Source: Xenorhabdus sp. IM139775
GTDB taxonomy: Bacteria > Pseudomonadota > Gammaproteobacteria > Enterobacterales > Enterobacteriaceae
Length of the DNA stretch: 64,000 nt
Reading direction: 5' to 3'
Assembly: GCF_028598745.1 (NCBI RefSeq)
Contig: NZ_JAQRFK010000001.1
Coordinates: 61,836-125,835 of the forward strand
The position numbers and the translations under genes were made by a program. The stretch's first letter is position 1, and the number at the start of each line of letters is the position of its first letter. Below are positions 29,412 through 38,171 of the stretch, piece after piece. Under the pieces are notes generated by a model. It did no database searches. It saw only the letters and a list, made by a program, of their open reading frames with translations, and was not told where the DNA came from.

Positions 29412-30764
29412 TCAGTTCTGACGACTTTGCGGGCGGTTGCGAACAGCCCAGAATTCCATTTGCAGACCAGGAAACTGCCCCGACAGATGCAAGGCAAAAC
29501 CACTGGATTTTTCCATTTGGCTCCATAATTCACCCTCTTTTTCTAATTCGAAGTATAGGTAGCCGGAATGCCAGGGAATTTGTCTGGGAACGGATGGCAT
29601 TGCACTGAGCGGGATACCGGGTAGCTGTAACTGAACCAATTCACGTATGCGGCCAACCGGGGCAATCTTCATCTTAGCGGGAAAGTAAGATACCAGTGTT
29701 TCTTTAGGAACATCGGCATAAACAGCCAGTACAAAGCTGAATGTATTGAGCATATTGGCGTCCGGTAAGGTCGCCACGTTCAGCCCGTGGGAATATTCAG
29801 TCAGGGGCAACTGAATCGCATGTTCTTCCAGAATGATGGACAATCCCTGCCGCAACAGGAGCATCAGGTGATTGAAACATAGTTTCAAATTGTCATGCTC
29901 ATAAATGGGCAGTTTTTCTTCGGGTATTCGCGATGGGGCAAAACTTGCCAGTTCGGTGGCAAATTGCAGCCATTCACCAAACAGCCGCTCCGGGTGCAGT
30001 AAGACGATATTCTGTAGGTGGCTGATTTGGCCGCTATAACGATTTACCAATGACAAGAGAAGAAAATAGATGACTTCCGAACTATTTTGCCGCCCCGGTT
30101 GTAACAGGCACTGGTTGATCTGCTGGCGGCGTTGCGCCAACAATCCCTGCAAATCATTAATAAAACTGACTACCTGGGGATGTGCATGACAGTTGAGCAG
30201 GGGAGGAATAAAGTGTGGGTCAAGGAGCACTTTATTATCACGGGTTCTGTTGACAACATGCACAATACTGAGTGAAGTCCACTCCGGTGTCAGTTCTGAT
30301 TCCAACATCAACCGCAGTCGCATTCGCCCAAATTGCACGGTGGCACTGCCGACTGACATGGCATTAAAGTCATTAACCTCCGTGTCAACAGTGACAAAGC
30401 GCGCCATCGAGTCTTGGCTTTCATGGAAAATAATTTCTTCTTTTCCGCCCCGGAAGATCGGCAGCGCCAATACCACCTTTTCTCCGGTCTGATTTTCTGC
30501 CAGTTGCAATGGCGCGGGAGCCTGCGCTTCGGTGAAGCTGAATGGTGTCCCATCAGGAAAGATCCCGCTGGCGGATGCCACCATGACCTTGCCTTGCTCG
30601 AGGAATGACGGATCTAACTTTAACGCTAAAAACCCCCAATAATATGGCACCAGCGCCATACCCCAATCGCGGACATAAGCCTCCAGATAGTTTTCCGCCT
30701 GTTGAAAGTGATGGGGACGCAAGAACATGCCTTCTGTCCAGATAACTTTTTCTGATCTATTCAT
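29412..30764 (-). CDS. tssK: TssK, T6SS baseplate-to-membrane adaptor
   Basis: 450-aa trimeric protein joining the baseplate wedges to TssL/TssM. The start MNRSEKVIWTEGMFLRPHHFQQAENY is diagnostic and has a GAAGGAA box. A longer in-frame start at 30800 is rejected because it adds 12 residues with no family match. The C-terminus HLSGQFPGLQMEFWAVR is typical. Follows tssJ by 26 bp. Confidence 0.95.
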   Translation of the reverse strand: MNRSEKVIWTEGMFLRPHHFQQAENYLEAYVRDWGMALVPYYWGFLALKLDPSFLEQGKVMVASASGIFPDGTPFSFTEAQAPAPLQLAENQTGEKVVLALPIFRGGKEEIIFHESQDSMARFVTVDTEVNDFNAMSVGSATVQFGRMRLRLMLESELTPEWTSLSIVHVVNRTRDNKVLLDPHFIPPLLNCHAHPQVVSFINDLQGLLAQRRQQINQCLLQPGRQNSSEVIYFLLLSLVNRYSGQISHLQNIVLLHPERLFGEWLQFATELASFAPSRIPEEKLPIYEHDNLKLCFNHLMLLLRQGLSIILEEHAIQLPLTEYSHGLNVATLPDANMLNTFSFVLAVYADVPKETLVSYFPAKMKIAPVGRIRELVQLQLPGIPLSAMPSVPRQIPWHSGYLYFELEKEGELWSQMEKSSGFALHLSGQFPGLQMEFWAVRNRPQSRQN

Positions 30765-30790
30765 GTAGTTCCTTCTCTTACGGCATAACA

Positions 30791-31399
30791 CTAACTGCAT
30801 TTATTGATGAAATTCAAACCATTGGCTGTGACTTGAATGCAGATGTCCAATGTGTCTGGCGGCGACGCCCAAAACTTGTAGAAAGCCGGTTGTTCAGGCA
30901 GGGGAATAATCTGCAACGCAATACGCCACCTTTTTCCATCCAGTTGCTTATATTCAGCAAAAATGCCGATATAGTTGGCTTCTGGTTGGTTTTTTTCCAT
31001 CAGGAAAAACGGGTGTTGGGAAGGCAATAAAAAAAATGGTTGAGAATCAAGCAAATTATTACCCAGTGCAGCTTGAGCATTACCTTGCAGTGAAAAGAAA
31101 TCGGCAGACATAAACGCTGAAGTCGATTTCAATAAAACAACGTGCATTTTCAGCGGGGATGAGTCATTCACATTATTTGTGGTATTGAAAATCAGCTTAT
31201 ATGGTGGCAATTTTTTCTGCTCTGATGATGAACACCCTGTCAATACGATGAAGGGGATGATCAGGGAAAGAGACAGCAATATCACCATGCTTGCCCATTT
31301 GAAACATAATCTATGAATCTTGTCACTGAAAGGTAGGTTGTCATGGCGGGTATTTTTTGTATTCACCGTTGTGGTATTTACCATTGTGGTATTCACCAT
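30791..31399 (-). CDS. tssJ: TssJ, T6SS outer-membrane lipoprotein
   Basis: About 202-aa lipoprotein that anchors the trans-envelope complex in the outer membrane. The signal sequence MVILLSLSLIIPFIVLTGC has a clear LTGC lipobox. The TssJ fold (YKLIFNTTNNVNDSSPLKMHVVLLKSTSAFMSADFFSL) follows. A roughly 45-residue extension precedes the signal peptide and opens with a 15-bp x3 repeat encoding MVNTT MVNTT TVNTK. I chose ATG at 31399 because GAGGG lies 5 bp upstream; ATG at 31411 and ATGs inside the repeat are alternatives. Confidence 0.85.
   Translation of the reverse strand: MVNTTMVNTTTVNTKNTRHDNLPFSDKIHRLCFKWASMVILLSLSLIIPFIVLTGCSSSEQKKLPPYKLIFNTTNNVNDSSPLKMHVVLLKSTSAFMSADFFSLQGNAQAALGNNLLDSQPFFLLPSQHPFFLMEKNQPEANYIGIFAEYKQLDGKRWRIALQIIPLPEQPAFYKFWASPPDTLDICIQVTANGLNFINKCS
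31355..31399 (+). repeat. 15-bp x3 tandem repeat at the start of tssJ
   Basis: Units TTTTGTATTCACCGT, TGTGGTATTTACCAT and TGTGGTATTCACCAT. Two units supply an ATG, so copy-number change would add or remove start codons without changing frame. Confidence 0.85.
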
Positions 31400-31431
31400 G
31401 ATTGCCCTCATCTTTGACGATGCGGGGGAAT

Positions 31432-31833
31432 TTATGCCCCTGAAATATCGACCTTTGTCTGGCTCGGGCTGATGCGTGCTCCTATCGCATTGGTTGAATT
31501 CTGCATAGTGGGACTGGATAGCCGGGTTGCGGGCGACCCTTTAATCAAGACGCTATTGGCACCAAGCGTATGGCGGGATGGCCCCATGACCGTCCCGGAT
31601 GTGACACCTAAGTTGACGCCCGCATTATCGCCATTCGTCATGGCAATCGTTGTTGCCAGATTATGCGCCGGGCTACCCACAAAGAGAATATTGGCCGTAC
31701 TGGCGCTAATGCCACTGCTGCCTTGGGCAGTATTGGGGTAAACCATCGGTATTGGTGCACCGGGAGGGCATGGCGTCAGGCAGATATCCGGCGTTGCCAG
31801 ATCCGTGCCACCGCCTTGAGTATTGGCGAACAT
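31432..31833 (-). CDS. PAAR-like (DUF4150) spike-tip protein
   Basis: 133 aa. Sequence MFANTQGGGTDLATPDICLTPCPPGAPIPMVYPN, the Gly/Ala/Ser-rich centre (GVTSGTVMGPSRHTLGANSVLIKGSPATRLSS) and the end TQNSTNAIGARISPSQ-like text identify the DUF4150 family. These proteins cap the VgrG spike and may carry effectors. No toxin domain is fused here. It is in the vgrG - DUF2169 - pentapeptide - DUF3540 - PAAR cassette, just before tssJ. Confidence 0.85.
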   Translation of the reverse strand: MFANTQGGGTDLATPDICLTPCPPGAPIPMVYPNTAQGSSGISASTANILFVGSPAHNLATTIAMTNGDNAGVNLGVTSGTVMGPSRHTLGANSVLIKGSPATRLSSPTMQNSTNAIGARISPSQTKVDISGA

Positions 31834-31856
31834 GATTGTTTCCTCTTGATCCCTTG

Positions 31857-32549
31857 TTATCCAATGTGAATCTGTTCAGCATCTATTTTGGTGATTGCCT
31901 TGGCGGAAATAACGGTATTTTGGGCGTGTAGCCGTGCATAACTCTCTGCCTGCATATCTAATTGCCCTGCATGCACTTGTTCTGTTTGCGTCGTGTGGCG
32001 AAAAAGACGATGACTTAACTGAGTGACCGTTTGCCAAACGGATTCAAATTGGTTGCCAATCATCTTCGTGATAGACACCCAAGCGGACAAAGATTCACCA
32101 CTGTATTGCATTTGATTAATATGGCAATTTCCGTTGTCGGCGATGATATTCAATCCGTGACTGTTTAGATTCAAATTTCCCTGGGCCGTAATGGATAAAT
32201 CGCCGGGCACCTTGATTTCAACCGGATTTTGTTGCTGTACCCGCTCTAATATTGCCAATATCCAGAGCTGCTTATTGGCCTGCATAAGCAATACCATGTC
32301 CCCGATTTCGGGGGCCAATAGGCAACTGACGGCCCGTTGACAATGCCAACTACGATCCTGGTTTTCAACGACTAAACTGCCGTCCTGAAGAATATTCACA
32401 ATTTGGCCTACAATCTGTTGCAGTTGTTCTGGGGGGGATTTTTCAGGGGGTAGCTTTTCAGAACGCAGTTTTTCAGGGTGCTGTTGTTCCATGTAGAGAG
32501 GTTCCGTAGCAAGAGTAGATGAAGAAAGTGCGTGAGAAAATTTCATCAT
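31857..32549 (-). CDS. DUF3540 protein of the VgrG/PAAR cassette
   Basis: 230 aa. After a variable N-terminus with Glu/Pro/Lys repeats (residues about 20-40), the conserved part reads QIVGQIVNILQDGSLVVENQ, CLLAPEIGDMVLLMQ and then a beta-helix-like region (ITAQGNLNLNSHGLNIIADNG) resembling the VgrG C-terminal blade. DUF3540 proteins accompany DUF2169/DUF4150 genes and are thought to help load a specific effector onto VgrG. Exact role unknown. Confidence 0.8.
   Translation of the reverse strand: MMKFSHALSSSTLATEPLYMEQQHPEKLRSEKLPPEKSPPEQLQQIVGQIVNILQDGSLVVENQDRSWHCQRAVSCLLAPEIGDMVLLMQANKQLWILAILERVQQQNPVEIKVPGDLSITAQGNLNLNSHGLNIIADNGNCHINQMQYSGESLSAWVSITKMIGNQFESVWQTVTQLSHRLFRHTTQTEQVHAGQLDMQAESYARLHAQNTVISAKAITKIDAEQIHIG
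32440..32484 (+). repeat. 15-bp x3 tandem repeat inside the DUF3540 gene
   Basis: Units TTTTCAGGGGGTAGC, TTTTCAGAACGCAGT and TTTTCAGGGTGCTGT, encoding five-residue Glu-Lys-Leu/Pro units (PEKLR SEKLP PEKSP) in the unconserved N-terminal tail. Confidence 0.85.
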
Positions 32550-32563
32550 ATTGATCCTCCAGA

Positions 32564-33637
32564 TTAAATCTTACGTTGGCGTTGTTGTGTGCTCCACTCT
32601 TCGGCAGCAAATAATTCAGGATCATTTTCCAATATGCCCTGACGATCAGTGAATAGTGCCCCTGCCTGTTGAATACGATGAAAAAGGGTTCTCATGAACT
32701 GGGCGAAACTGAAATCACTTTGATTAACATTGGCATAGGAAAGATCCGCATAGGCCATGTCGCAGCCAACAAACTGTGCGTTGACAGCCCGTACTTTTTG
32801 CATGATGGCCTGTTGAAGCTGACTTTGCCGGAAATCCGTCCGTTCAAGGCAAGCATCAATAAAAATCGCTTCATTAAACAGGCTGCGATGGCAACAAGCA
32901 CGGGTTAAATCCGCGTTGATAAATAACGCTTGGGTTGCATTGACATCCGAGAGTTGGGCATCTTGCAGCTTGCTTCCCTGAAAGTTGCAATGGGTTAACA
33001 TTGAACCATTAAAATTGACGGCATCAAGTTGATTATCCGTGAACTGACATGCCTGAAATTGCAGTTTTTGATAATTTTGACCACGTTGATCACATTCAAA
33101 AAAAACAGTTTTGACGAACTGACTGGCATAAAAATCGGTTTTTCTTAAATCCTGCCGAAAAAATGTGGTCAGAAAAAAGCGGCTATTACGTAATATTGCG
33201 TAATTCAGCACTGAGTTGATAAATGTCACGCGCTCAAATTCACTATCAATAAAATCGGCATATTGAAGGTGGCAGGCCAAAAATTGGGTACTGTTTTGTT
33301 TTGTGGCGTTGAATTGTGTCTTGTTCAACCCACATTGGTTGAACAGACTCGCGTTCAATGTGGCCTTATTGAAGGTGGCGCGTATCATATTACATTGCTC
33401 AAACAAGGTGTTTTCACATATGGCCGAGTTGAAGACAGCTTCTTCGAACAGGCATTCAGTAAAAACCGACTCTTCAAGAATGGTATGGGAAAAATCGGCA
33501 TCTGAAAAATCGACCGCCCTGAACCTGCCGCCGGATAAATTTTGTCCAACCAGCGATATGCCCTGCAAATTGACTTTTTCAACGATGTCACCTTGTTTGA
33601 TCCTCGTCATGACTTCATCGGCTGTCAGGGTACTCAT
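32564..33637 (-). CDS. Pentapeptide-repeat protein of the T6SS cassette
   Basis: 357 aa made almost entirely of A(D/N/S)-[LF]-x-x pentapeptide repeats (for example FRAVDFSDADFSHTILEES, residues about 38-56), predicting a right-handed quadrilateral beta-helix. Its start overlaps the end of the DUF2169 gene by 4 bp, so the two are coupled; the larger partner has a similar helix. Proposed role from genomic context in other bacteria: chaperone or adaptor for effector loading on VgrG/PAAR. It also could be structural. No catalytic residues are evident. Confidence 0.82.
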   Translation of the reverse strand: MSTLTADEVMTRIKQGDIVEKVNLQGISLVGQNLSGGRFRAVDFSDADFSHTILEESVFTECLFEEAVFNSAICENTLFEQCNMIRATFNKATLNASLFNQCGLNKTQFNATKQNSTQFLACHLQYADFIDSEFERVTFINSVLNYAILRNSRFFLTTFFRQDLRKTDFYASQFVKTVFFECDQRGQNYQKLQFQACQFTDNQLDAVNFNGSMLTHCNFQGSKLQDAQLSDVNATQALFINADLTRACCHRSLFNEAIFIDACLERTDFRQSQLQQAIMQKVRAVNAQFVGCDMAYADLSYANVNQSDFSFAQFMRTLFHRIQQAGALFTDRQGILENDPELFAAEEWSTQQRQRKI

Positions 33638-36225
33638 ATCACTTCCTGATCACGTTTGGGCAGGGTTTTCGTCCGTTGCGTATAGGCATGATTAATCAAC
33701 GTGGTGTCGTCAATGATTGACTGGGACATATCCGTGCGAAACAGGTTAGTTTCGCGTAAGTTAGTGCCACAAAACGTACATTTCTGCATAAAAGCCCCGA
33801 TCAGGTTGGCATTATTCAGAAATGCGTTTTTAAAATCCGTTCTGGCAAAGAGACTTTTGTCGGTGTTCAGATACTGCATATCGGCCAATTGGCAGTTGGC
33901 TTCGCTCAGGTCGCTGTTATTCAGTGTTGCCGAGCGGAAAGAAGCCTGCACCAAAGGCATCTGGCGCAAATTACATTCCGTCAAGGTGGCACAGCAGAAA
34001 TCTGCCTGATTCAGCACACTTTTCAGGGTAAAGACACAGTTTAGCAGTTTGGCTGAGCGGAACCGGATCGCCTCAGCTTTGGTTTCTACCCATGAGCAAT
34101 TTTCGAGCGTCGCGTGATCAAAAATGGCGTTTTCCAATAAGCATTGATTAAAGGCGACTTTTTTTAAGCTGGCGTGGTTAAATTTCAGTGAAGGCAGCGT
34201 CATTTCAAAAAAAGTACAGCTTTGCCACTGCGAATGCTGAAAACGACAACCTTTGATAAAGGTGGTTTGCAGGAACAGGTCGGTGAAGACCGCCTGGTGA
34301 AACCGGCAATGAGTAAACAACGTTTCCTGCAATTGCGTCTCTTTAAAACTTGCCGCTGAAAAATCGCTTTGTTCACATTTTGCCTGTGTCAGGCTGGCAT
34401 TATCCAGTTTTGCCCCATAGAGAGAGGCGTGGCATATCTCCGTTCTGGCCAGCATGGCTTCACTGAAATCAGCACCATCCAGTTGACTGTTATTGAAACA
34501 GGCACTTTCCAGCAAACTCCGGGAAAAATCGGCACCCCGCAGATCCATGCCCGATAAATCGGCTCCCGTGAAGTCCATTGCCCTGAAATTCCCGCCTTCC
34601 TGCATAATGCGTTGAACCCGCTTACGAATAATTTGTGACAGGTTACCCGTCAAACGCAGGGCAGGCGGTTGTGCTTGTACCGCAGCCAGATACATTTTGT
34701 GGAGGGATTGCTCAAGTTGCGCCAGCTTCTTATCGCTGGTTTCCATTGATTTTTGTTGATCTTGTTTTTGCTGATCGTGCTGTTGGTGCAGCATATCCCG
34801 TATTTGATGGAAATTTTGTGGCCCCCGGAGGAGATGTTTCATGGCAATGGGATCGACCTCAATACCTTGTTTTTGAGCCGCGGCACGAATTTTTTCCCAT
34901 TGCTGCTCGGCTGCAAGATGTTGTTGAGCTGCGTCTTGCTCTATTTTGTGCACAAACTCAGGTAACTCAGCCGGTTTGGGATTGGAAAGTGGTTCAATGG
35001 GGTGAATGAGTGCACTGATATCCTTCCCATATTTTGCCATGCGCTCCTTTTGTTGCTCGCGCAGGCGTTTCTCGCGATTTTGCAAGTTCGTTCCCAATGG
35101 GCTGGTATTTTCCGGTTGTTCTGTATCCACCCACGAGCCAATGATGCTTTCCGGGATCAGATCCTTTTCCCGGAAAGAATATAATGCGCCTTTGGCTTTA
35201 TCCGTGCGCTGGTTGAGTATTTGCAGATAATAATTTTCAGAGTACGCTGCGTGACTGAGTTCCATCGCAGAGAGCATTTGTAACACATCAGTGGCATCAT
35301 CTTCATTAACCGGCACGCTGCCGTGCCAAATCAGGATCATCTGTTCCAGATGCGGGAAAAACCACACCGTCGTGTTGCGCATGACGATTTCTTCGAACAC
35401 TTCTTCGTCAGCGCGCAGTCGTTTGATAAAGCAACGCGCTTGCCATGGCGGGAGCTTCCCTTCTTGTATGGGTTTTTCAGGATGCATATTCCAGATGCGC
35501 CATGCTGCCTGTTCCGGCAGTGCGTTATAGTGCTCCCACCATTGATCACGGGGGGCAGAATTAAATAACCGCCAGTCGATATCACGGGAAAAACCCGGAA
35601 ATTCATTTTCCAGCCACTGTTTGTCATATTTTTTACCGATACGGGTGAAACGACGTGGCCACATGAATCCCAGCGGACAAAAACTGGCAGGGTTGGGGGT
35701 ATCCCGTGGTGACAAAAGCTGTCTGTTTTGCGCTTCTATATTGGGTAACCGATGGATCTCAATACCATTTTCCGGTGCTTCTGGCGTAAAACCGATACCG
35801 TGTGGATTTTCTTCATAATTTTTCCCGCCGAAAGCCCGGCTCCAATCCAGTCGCATCTGTTCAAATTTCTGCGGCTGAGAGGGTCTATCATTAACCCAAT
35901 GGCGATCGCCGGAAACCATCAGCGTCTTATCCAACTCCTCTACCTGAATGCGTGCACAGCAAGCGGTTTTATCGGTCTGGTGATGGGTATAGGCATAACC
36001 CGTCGCCAAAAATTCCGCGGAAGATTTGGGCATGGCAAGATCGATAATGCCATTGCAGGTTTTCAATTCAGCGTCTGCAAGTTGCCAAAGTTCTGGCTCA
36101 GGCCGTAAGCGAGGGGTGGCGCCCATATCGGCTAAGGCCATAATGGAAACTCCCAGATAATTGTGTTGCAGCCAGCGATAAGGGCGATGCAGTAGACTTA
36201 AGCGCAGGGGTTTGATGATTTTCAT
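33634..36225 (-). CDS. DUF2169 - pentapeptide-repeat fusion, putative T6SS effector-loading adaptor
   Basis: 863 aa. N-terminal DUF2169 domain (residues about 1-330) with YRWLQHNYLGVSIMALADMG and DWSRAFGGKNYEENPHGIGF. A charged, Gln-rich helical linker follows (about 390-530), carrying a 15-bp x2 repeat. Then come about 60 pentapeptide repeats (about 545-850) such as AMDFTGADLSGMDLRGADFS. DUF2169 proteins are reported as adaptors for T6SS effectors next to vgrG. It follows vgrG by 29 bp. No effector gene is present in the cassette. Confidence 0.85.
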   Translation of the reverse strand: MKIIKPLRLSLLHRPYRWLQHNYLGVSIMALADMGATPRLRPEPELWQLADAELKTCNGIIDLAMPKSSAEFLATGYAYTHHQTDKTACCARIQVEELDKTLMVSGDRHWVNDRPSQPQKFEQMRLDWSRAFGGKNYEENPHGIGFTPEAPENGIEIHRLPNIEAQNRQLLSPRDTPNPASFCPLGFMWPRRFTRIGKKYDKQWLENEFPGFSRDIDWRLFNSAPRDQWWEHYNALPEQAAWRIWNMHPEKPIQEGKLPPWQARCFIKRLRADEEVFEEIVMRNTTVWFFPHLEQMILIWHGSVPVNEDDATDVLQMLSAMELSHAAYSENYYLQILNQRTDKAKGALYSFREKDLIPESIIGSWVDTEQPENTSPLGTNLQNREKRLREQQKERMAKYGKDISALIHPIEPLSNPKPAELPEFVHKIEQDAAQQHLAAEQQWEKIRAAAQKQGIEVDPIAMKHLLRGPQNFHQIRDMLHQQHDQQKQDQQKSMETSDKKLAQLEQSLHKMYLAAVQAQPPALRLTGNLSQIIRKRVQRIMQEGGNFRAMDFTGADLSGMDLRGADFSRSLLESACFNNSQLDGADFSEAMLARTEICHASLYGAKLDNASLTQAKCEQSDFSAASFKETQLQETLFTHCRFHQAVFTDLFLQTTFIKGCRFQHSQWQSCTFFEMTLPSLKFNHASLKKVAFNQCLLENAIFDHATLENCSWVETKAEAIRFRSAKLLNCVFTLKSVLNQADFCCATLTECNLRQMPLVQASFRSATLNNSDLSEANCQLADMQYLNTDKSLFARTDFKNAFLNNANLIGAFMQKCTFCGTNLRETNLFRTDMSQSIIDDTTLINHAYTQRTKTLPKRDQEVI
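34750..34779 (+). repeat. 15-bp x2 tandem repeat inside the DUF2169 gene
   Basis: TTTTTGTTGATCTTG followed by TTTTTGCTGATCGTG, encoding HDQQK QDQQK in the helical linker near residue 487. Confidence 0.8.
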
Positions 36226-36254
36226 TGAAAAATCTCGTAGGAATTTTTAAGCAC

Positions 36255-38171
36255 TTAACCCAATTGGATAAGCACTGATGTTATAGCAACGTTGGCTGTA
36301 CCTTTAATGTCCAATTTTGTATTGGATGTTAAGGTAATTTGACTTGCTTTAAACTCGGCGGTTCCTGTTACTGATTCATTCTTATTTCCTGTAATACTCA
36401 ATTTGTAATTACCACTGATGCTTTCAGTCGAATTACTGCCGACATCTAAGCAATAAGAACCGCTGATTTTTTCTGATTTATCACCCGTAATATCGGATTT
36501 ATATCCGTCAGCAATCGTATATTTAATGCCGCCACTGGTGACTTCGACTTCTTTGCCATTGGTCACGGTGGTCTTTTGTTTATTCTTGATCTCTGTGGTA
36601 CATGCACCGTCAATGGAAACGGTTTGATCATTTTCCACCGAGATTTTCATATCTTTTTCAGCGTGTATTTCAAACGACTCTTTGCCTTTGGCATCATCAA
36701 TCAACAAATAACTGGTATTCTCTTTTCCGCCTTCCAGACTCCGTGACATGATCCCCATTTTGCTGGCTTCTGCGGGTAAGTCCCAAGGCGGCATATTGTT
36801 TTGGTTGAAATTACGTCCCACGACGAGCGGTTTGTCCGGGTTATTATTAATGAAACTGACGAGCACTTCTTCTCCCACCCTCGGCACCTGTATTGCCCCA
36901 AACTTTGCGCCTGCCCAATGATTGGATACCCGTACCCAACAGGAACTCTTATCATCTTTTGTTTCACTTCTGTCCCAGTGAAACTTGAGTTTGACTCGGC
37001 CATATTCATCGGTCCAGATGGTTTTGCCACTTGCGCCGACAACGATTGCCCGTTCAGTACCGGCGATTGGCCACGGGGTCAGGCGAGGAGCGCGCCAGTT
37101 CACTTTGGCGGGGATAGCGGTGAACTCAGTGCTGATGATTTTTGTGCCGTCAGTATCCGATGCTGTTATCCCTGCAATATAGGGGGTTTCATGCAGTTCA
37201 TAATGGGCACTGATAATCAGATAGTCACCGTTATCGCTGTCCCGTAAGGCTTTTGATAAGGTGAAGGTATAACCCGGGGCAATGCCTGATTCTATGCTTT
37301 TCGCTTTTATCGACTGACTTTGTGCCGTACAGGATTGCTGGAGTATTCGAACATAGAATTGCCCTTGCGCATTATCGGTATAATTCCCCGGCCACTCAAA
37401 CAGCTCTGTTTTGGGGGCGTTGGTGTCCGGATTCTGTTGTGTTTCTTTTAACTGTGCATTTGGCTTAAGAAAGTTATAGTCATTCATTGTATAAAGTTTT
37501 GGCGTAATTGAATAACTGACCGTCCAGCCATAAAGATAATGTTTGTCTTTGCTCCTGGGCGGAAAATGGTTCGGATAATATTCAAGCGAAGCCTGCTCAG
37601 GTAACGCTGAATGAGATTGAGGGGAATCAGCCAATATCAGTGTGTGATCGTTCTTAGTGTGCTGGAAATAGTAATAGATCCCTTCGTGTTCCATGAGCCG
37701 GCTCAAAAAATCGAAATCAGTTTCTTTATATTGCGTGCAGTATTCTAATGGCTGGTATTTCTCATTTAGCTCATTCTTAAACTTTACTTTATGTTTATTA
37801 AGAATATCTTGAATAATTTCCGGAACGGTCTTTTTCTGCCAGATTCTGAAATTTTTGTTTAAAGTGAGAATAAACAAAGCAGGTTGGATGATAACTTTAT
37901 ATAAGTAGTGATAGGTATCATAATAATCACAGATAGTCGCTTCGCGGACAACACCACTGAGAAAGCGGGATTTTTCTGAAGTATTTGCCGGGTTCTTTAT
38001 TTCTATTGACATGGGCTTGTTTCGTAACCCTTTGATGTCAATATCTTTCTTTTCACTGAAAAGCTCAACTTCAAAACTATAAATAGCGGATAGTTCTTCT
38101 TTTCCTTTTAAGGACCTAAAAAGTAAGGTGTCATCACCAAGTGAAGAGTGAGCAATAATGATTTTTTCCAT
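36255..38171 (-). CDS. vgrG: VgrG (TssI), T6SS spike protein
   Basis: 638-aa trimeric spike. The gp27-like part (residues about 1-380) has TDFDFLSRLMEHEGIYYYFQH. A gp5 OB-fold block follows with TDEYGRVKLKFHWDR, SCWVRVSNHWAG and RVGEEVLVSFINNNPDKPLVVGR (about 390-470). It ends in a beta-helical needle (about 520-638) rich in short S/T/K repeats and ending AITSVLIQLG. There is no evolved C-terminal effector domain. It is the promoter-proximal gene of the whole T6SS operon. Confidence 0.96.
   Translation of the reverse strand: MEKIIIAHSSLGDDTLLFRSLKGKEELSAIYSFEVELFSEKKDIDIKGLRNKPMSIEIKNPANTSEKSRFLSGVVREATICDYYDTYHYLYKVIIQPALFILTLNKNFRIWQKKTVPEIIQDILNKHKVKFKNELNEKYQPLEYCTQYKETDFDFLSRLMEHEGIYYYFQHTKNDHTLILADSPQSHSALPEQASLEYYPNHFPPRSKDKHYLYGWTVSYSITPKLYTMNDYNFLKPNAQLKETQQNPDTNAPKTELFEWPGNYTDNAQGQFYVRILQQSCTAQSQSIKAKSIESGIAPGYTFTLSKALRDSDNGDYLIISAHYELHETPYIAGITASDTDGTKIISTEFTAIPAKVNWRAPRLTPWPIAGTERAIVVGASGKTIWTDEYGRVKLKFHWDRSETKDDKSSCWVRVSNHWAGAKFGAIQVPRVGEEVLVSFINNNPDKPLVVGRNFNQNNMPPWDLPAEASKMGIMSRSLEGGKENTSYLLIDDAKGKESFEIHAEKDMKISVENDQTVSIDGACTTEIKNKQKTTVTNGKEVEVTSGGIKYTIADGYKSDITGDKSEKISGSYCLDVGSNSTESISGNYKLSITGNKNESVTGTAEFKASQITLTSNTKLDIKGTANVAITSVLIQLG

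Noticed and set aside
36255..36660. Short repeats in the vgrG 3' end as a possible repeat array or CRISPR-like signal
   Set aside because: They encode the regular beta-helical needle of VgrG and are degenerate at the DNA level; no CRISPR-type direct repeats were seen anywhere in the window.
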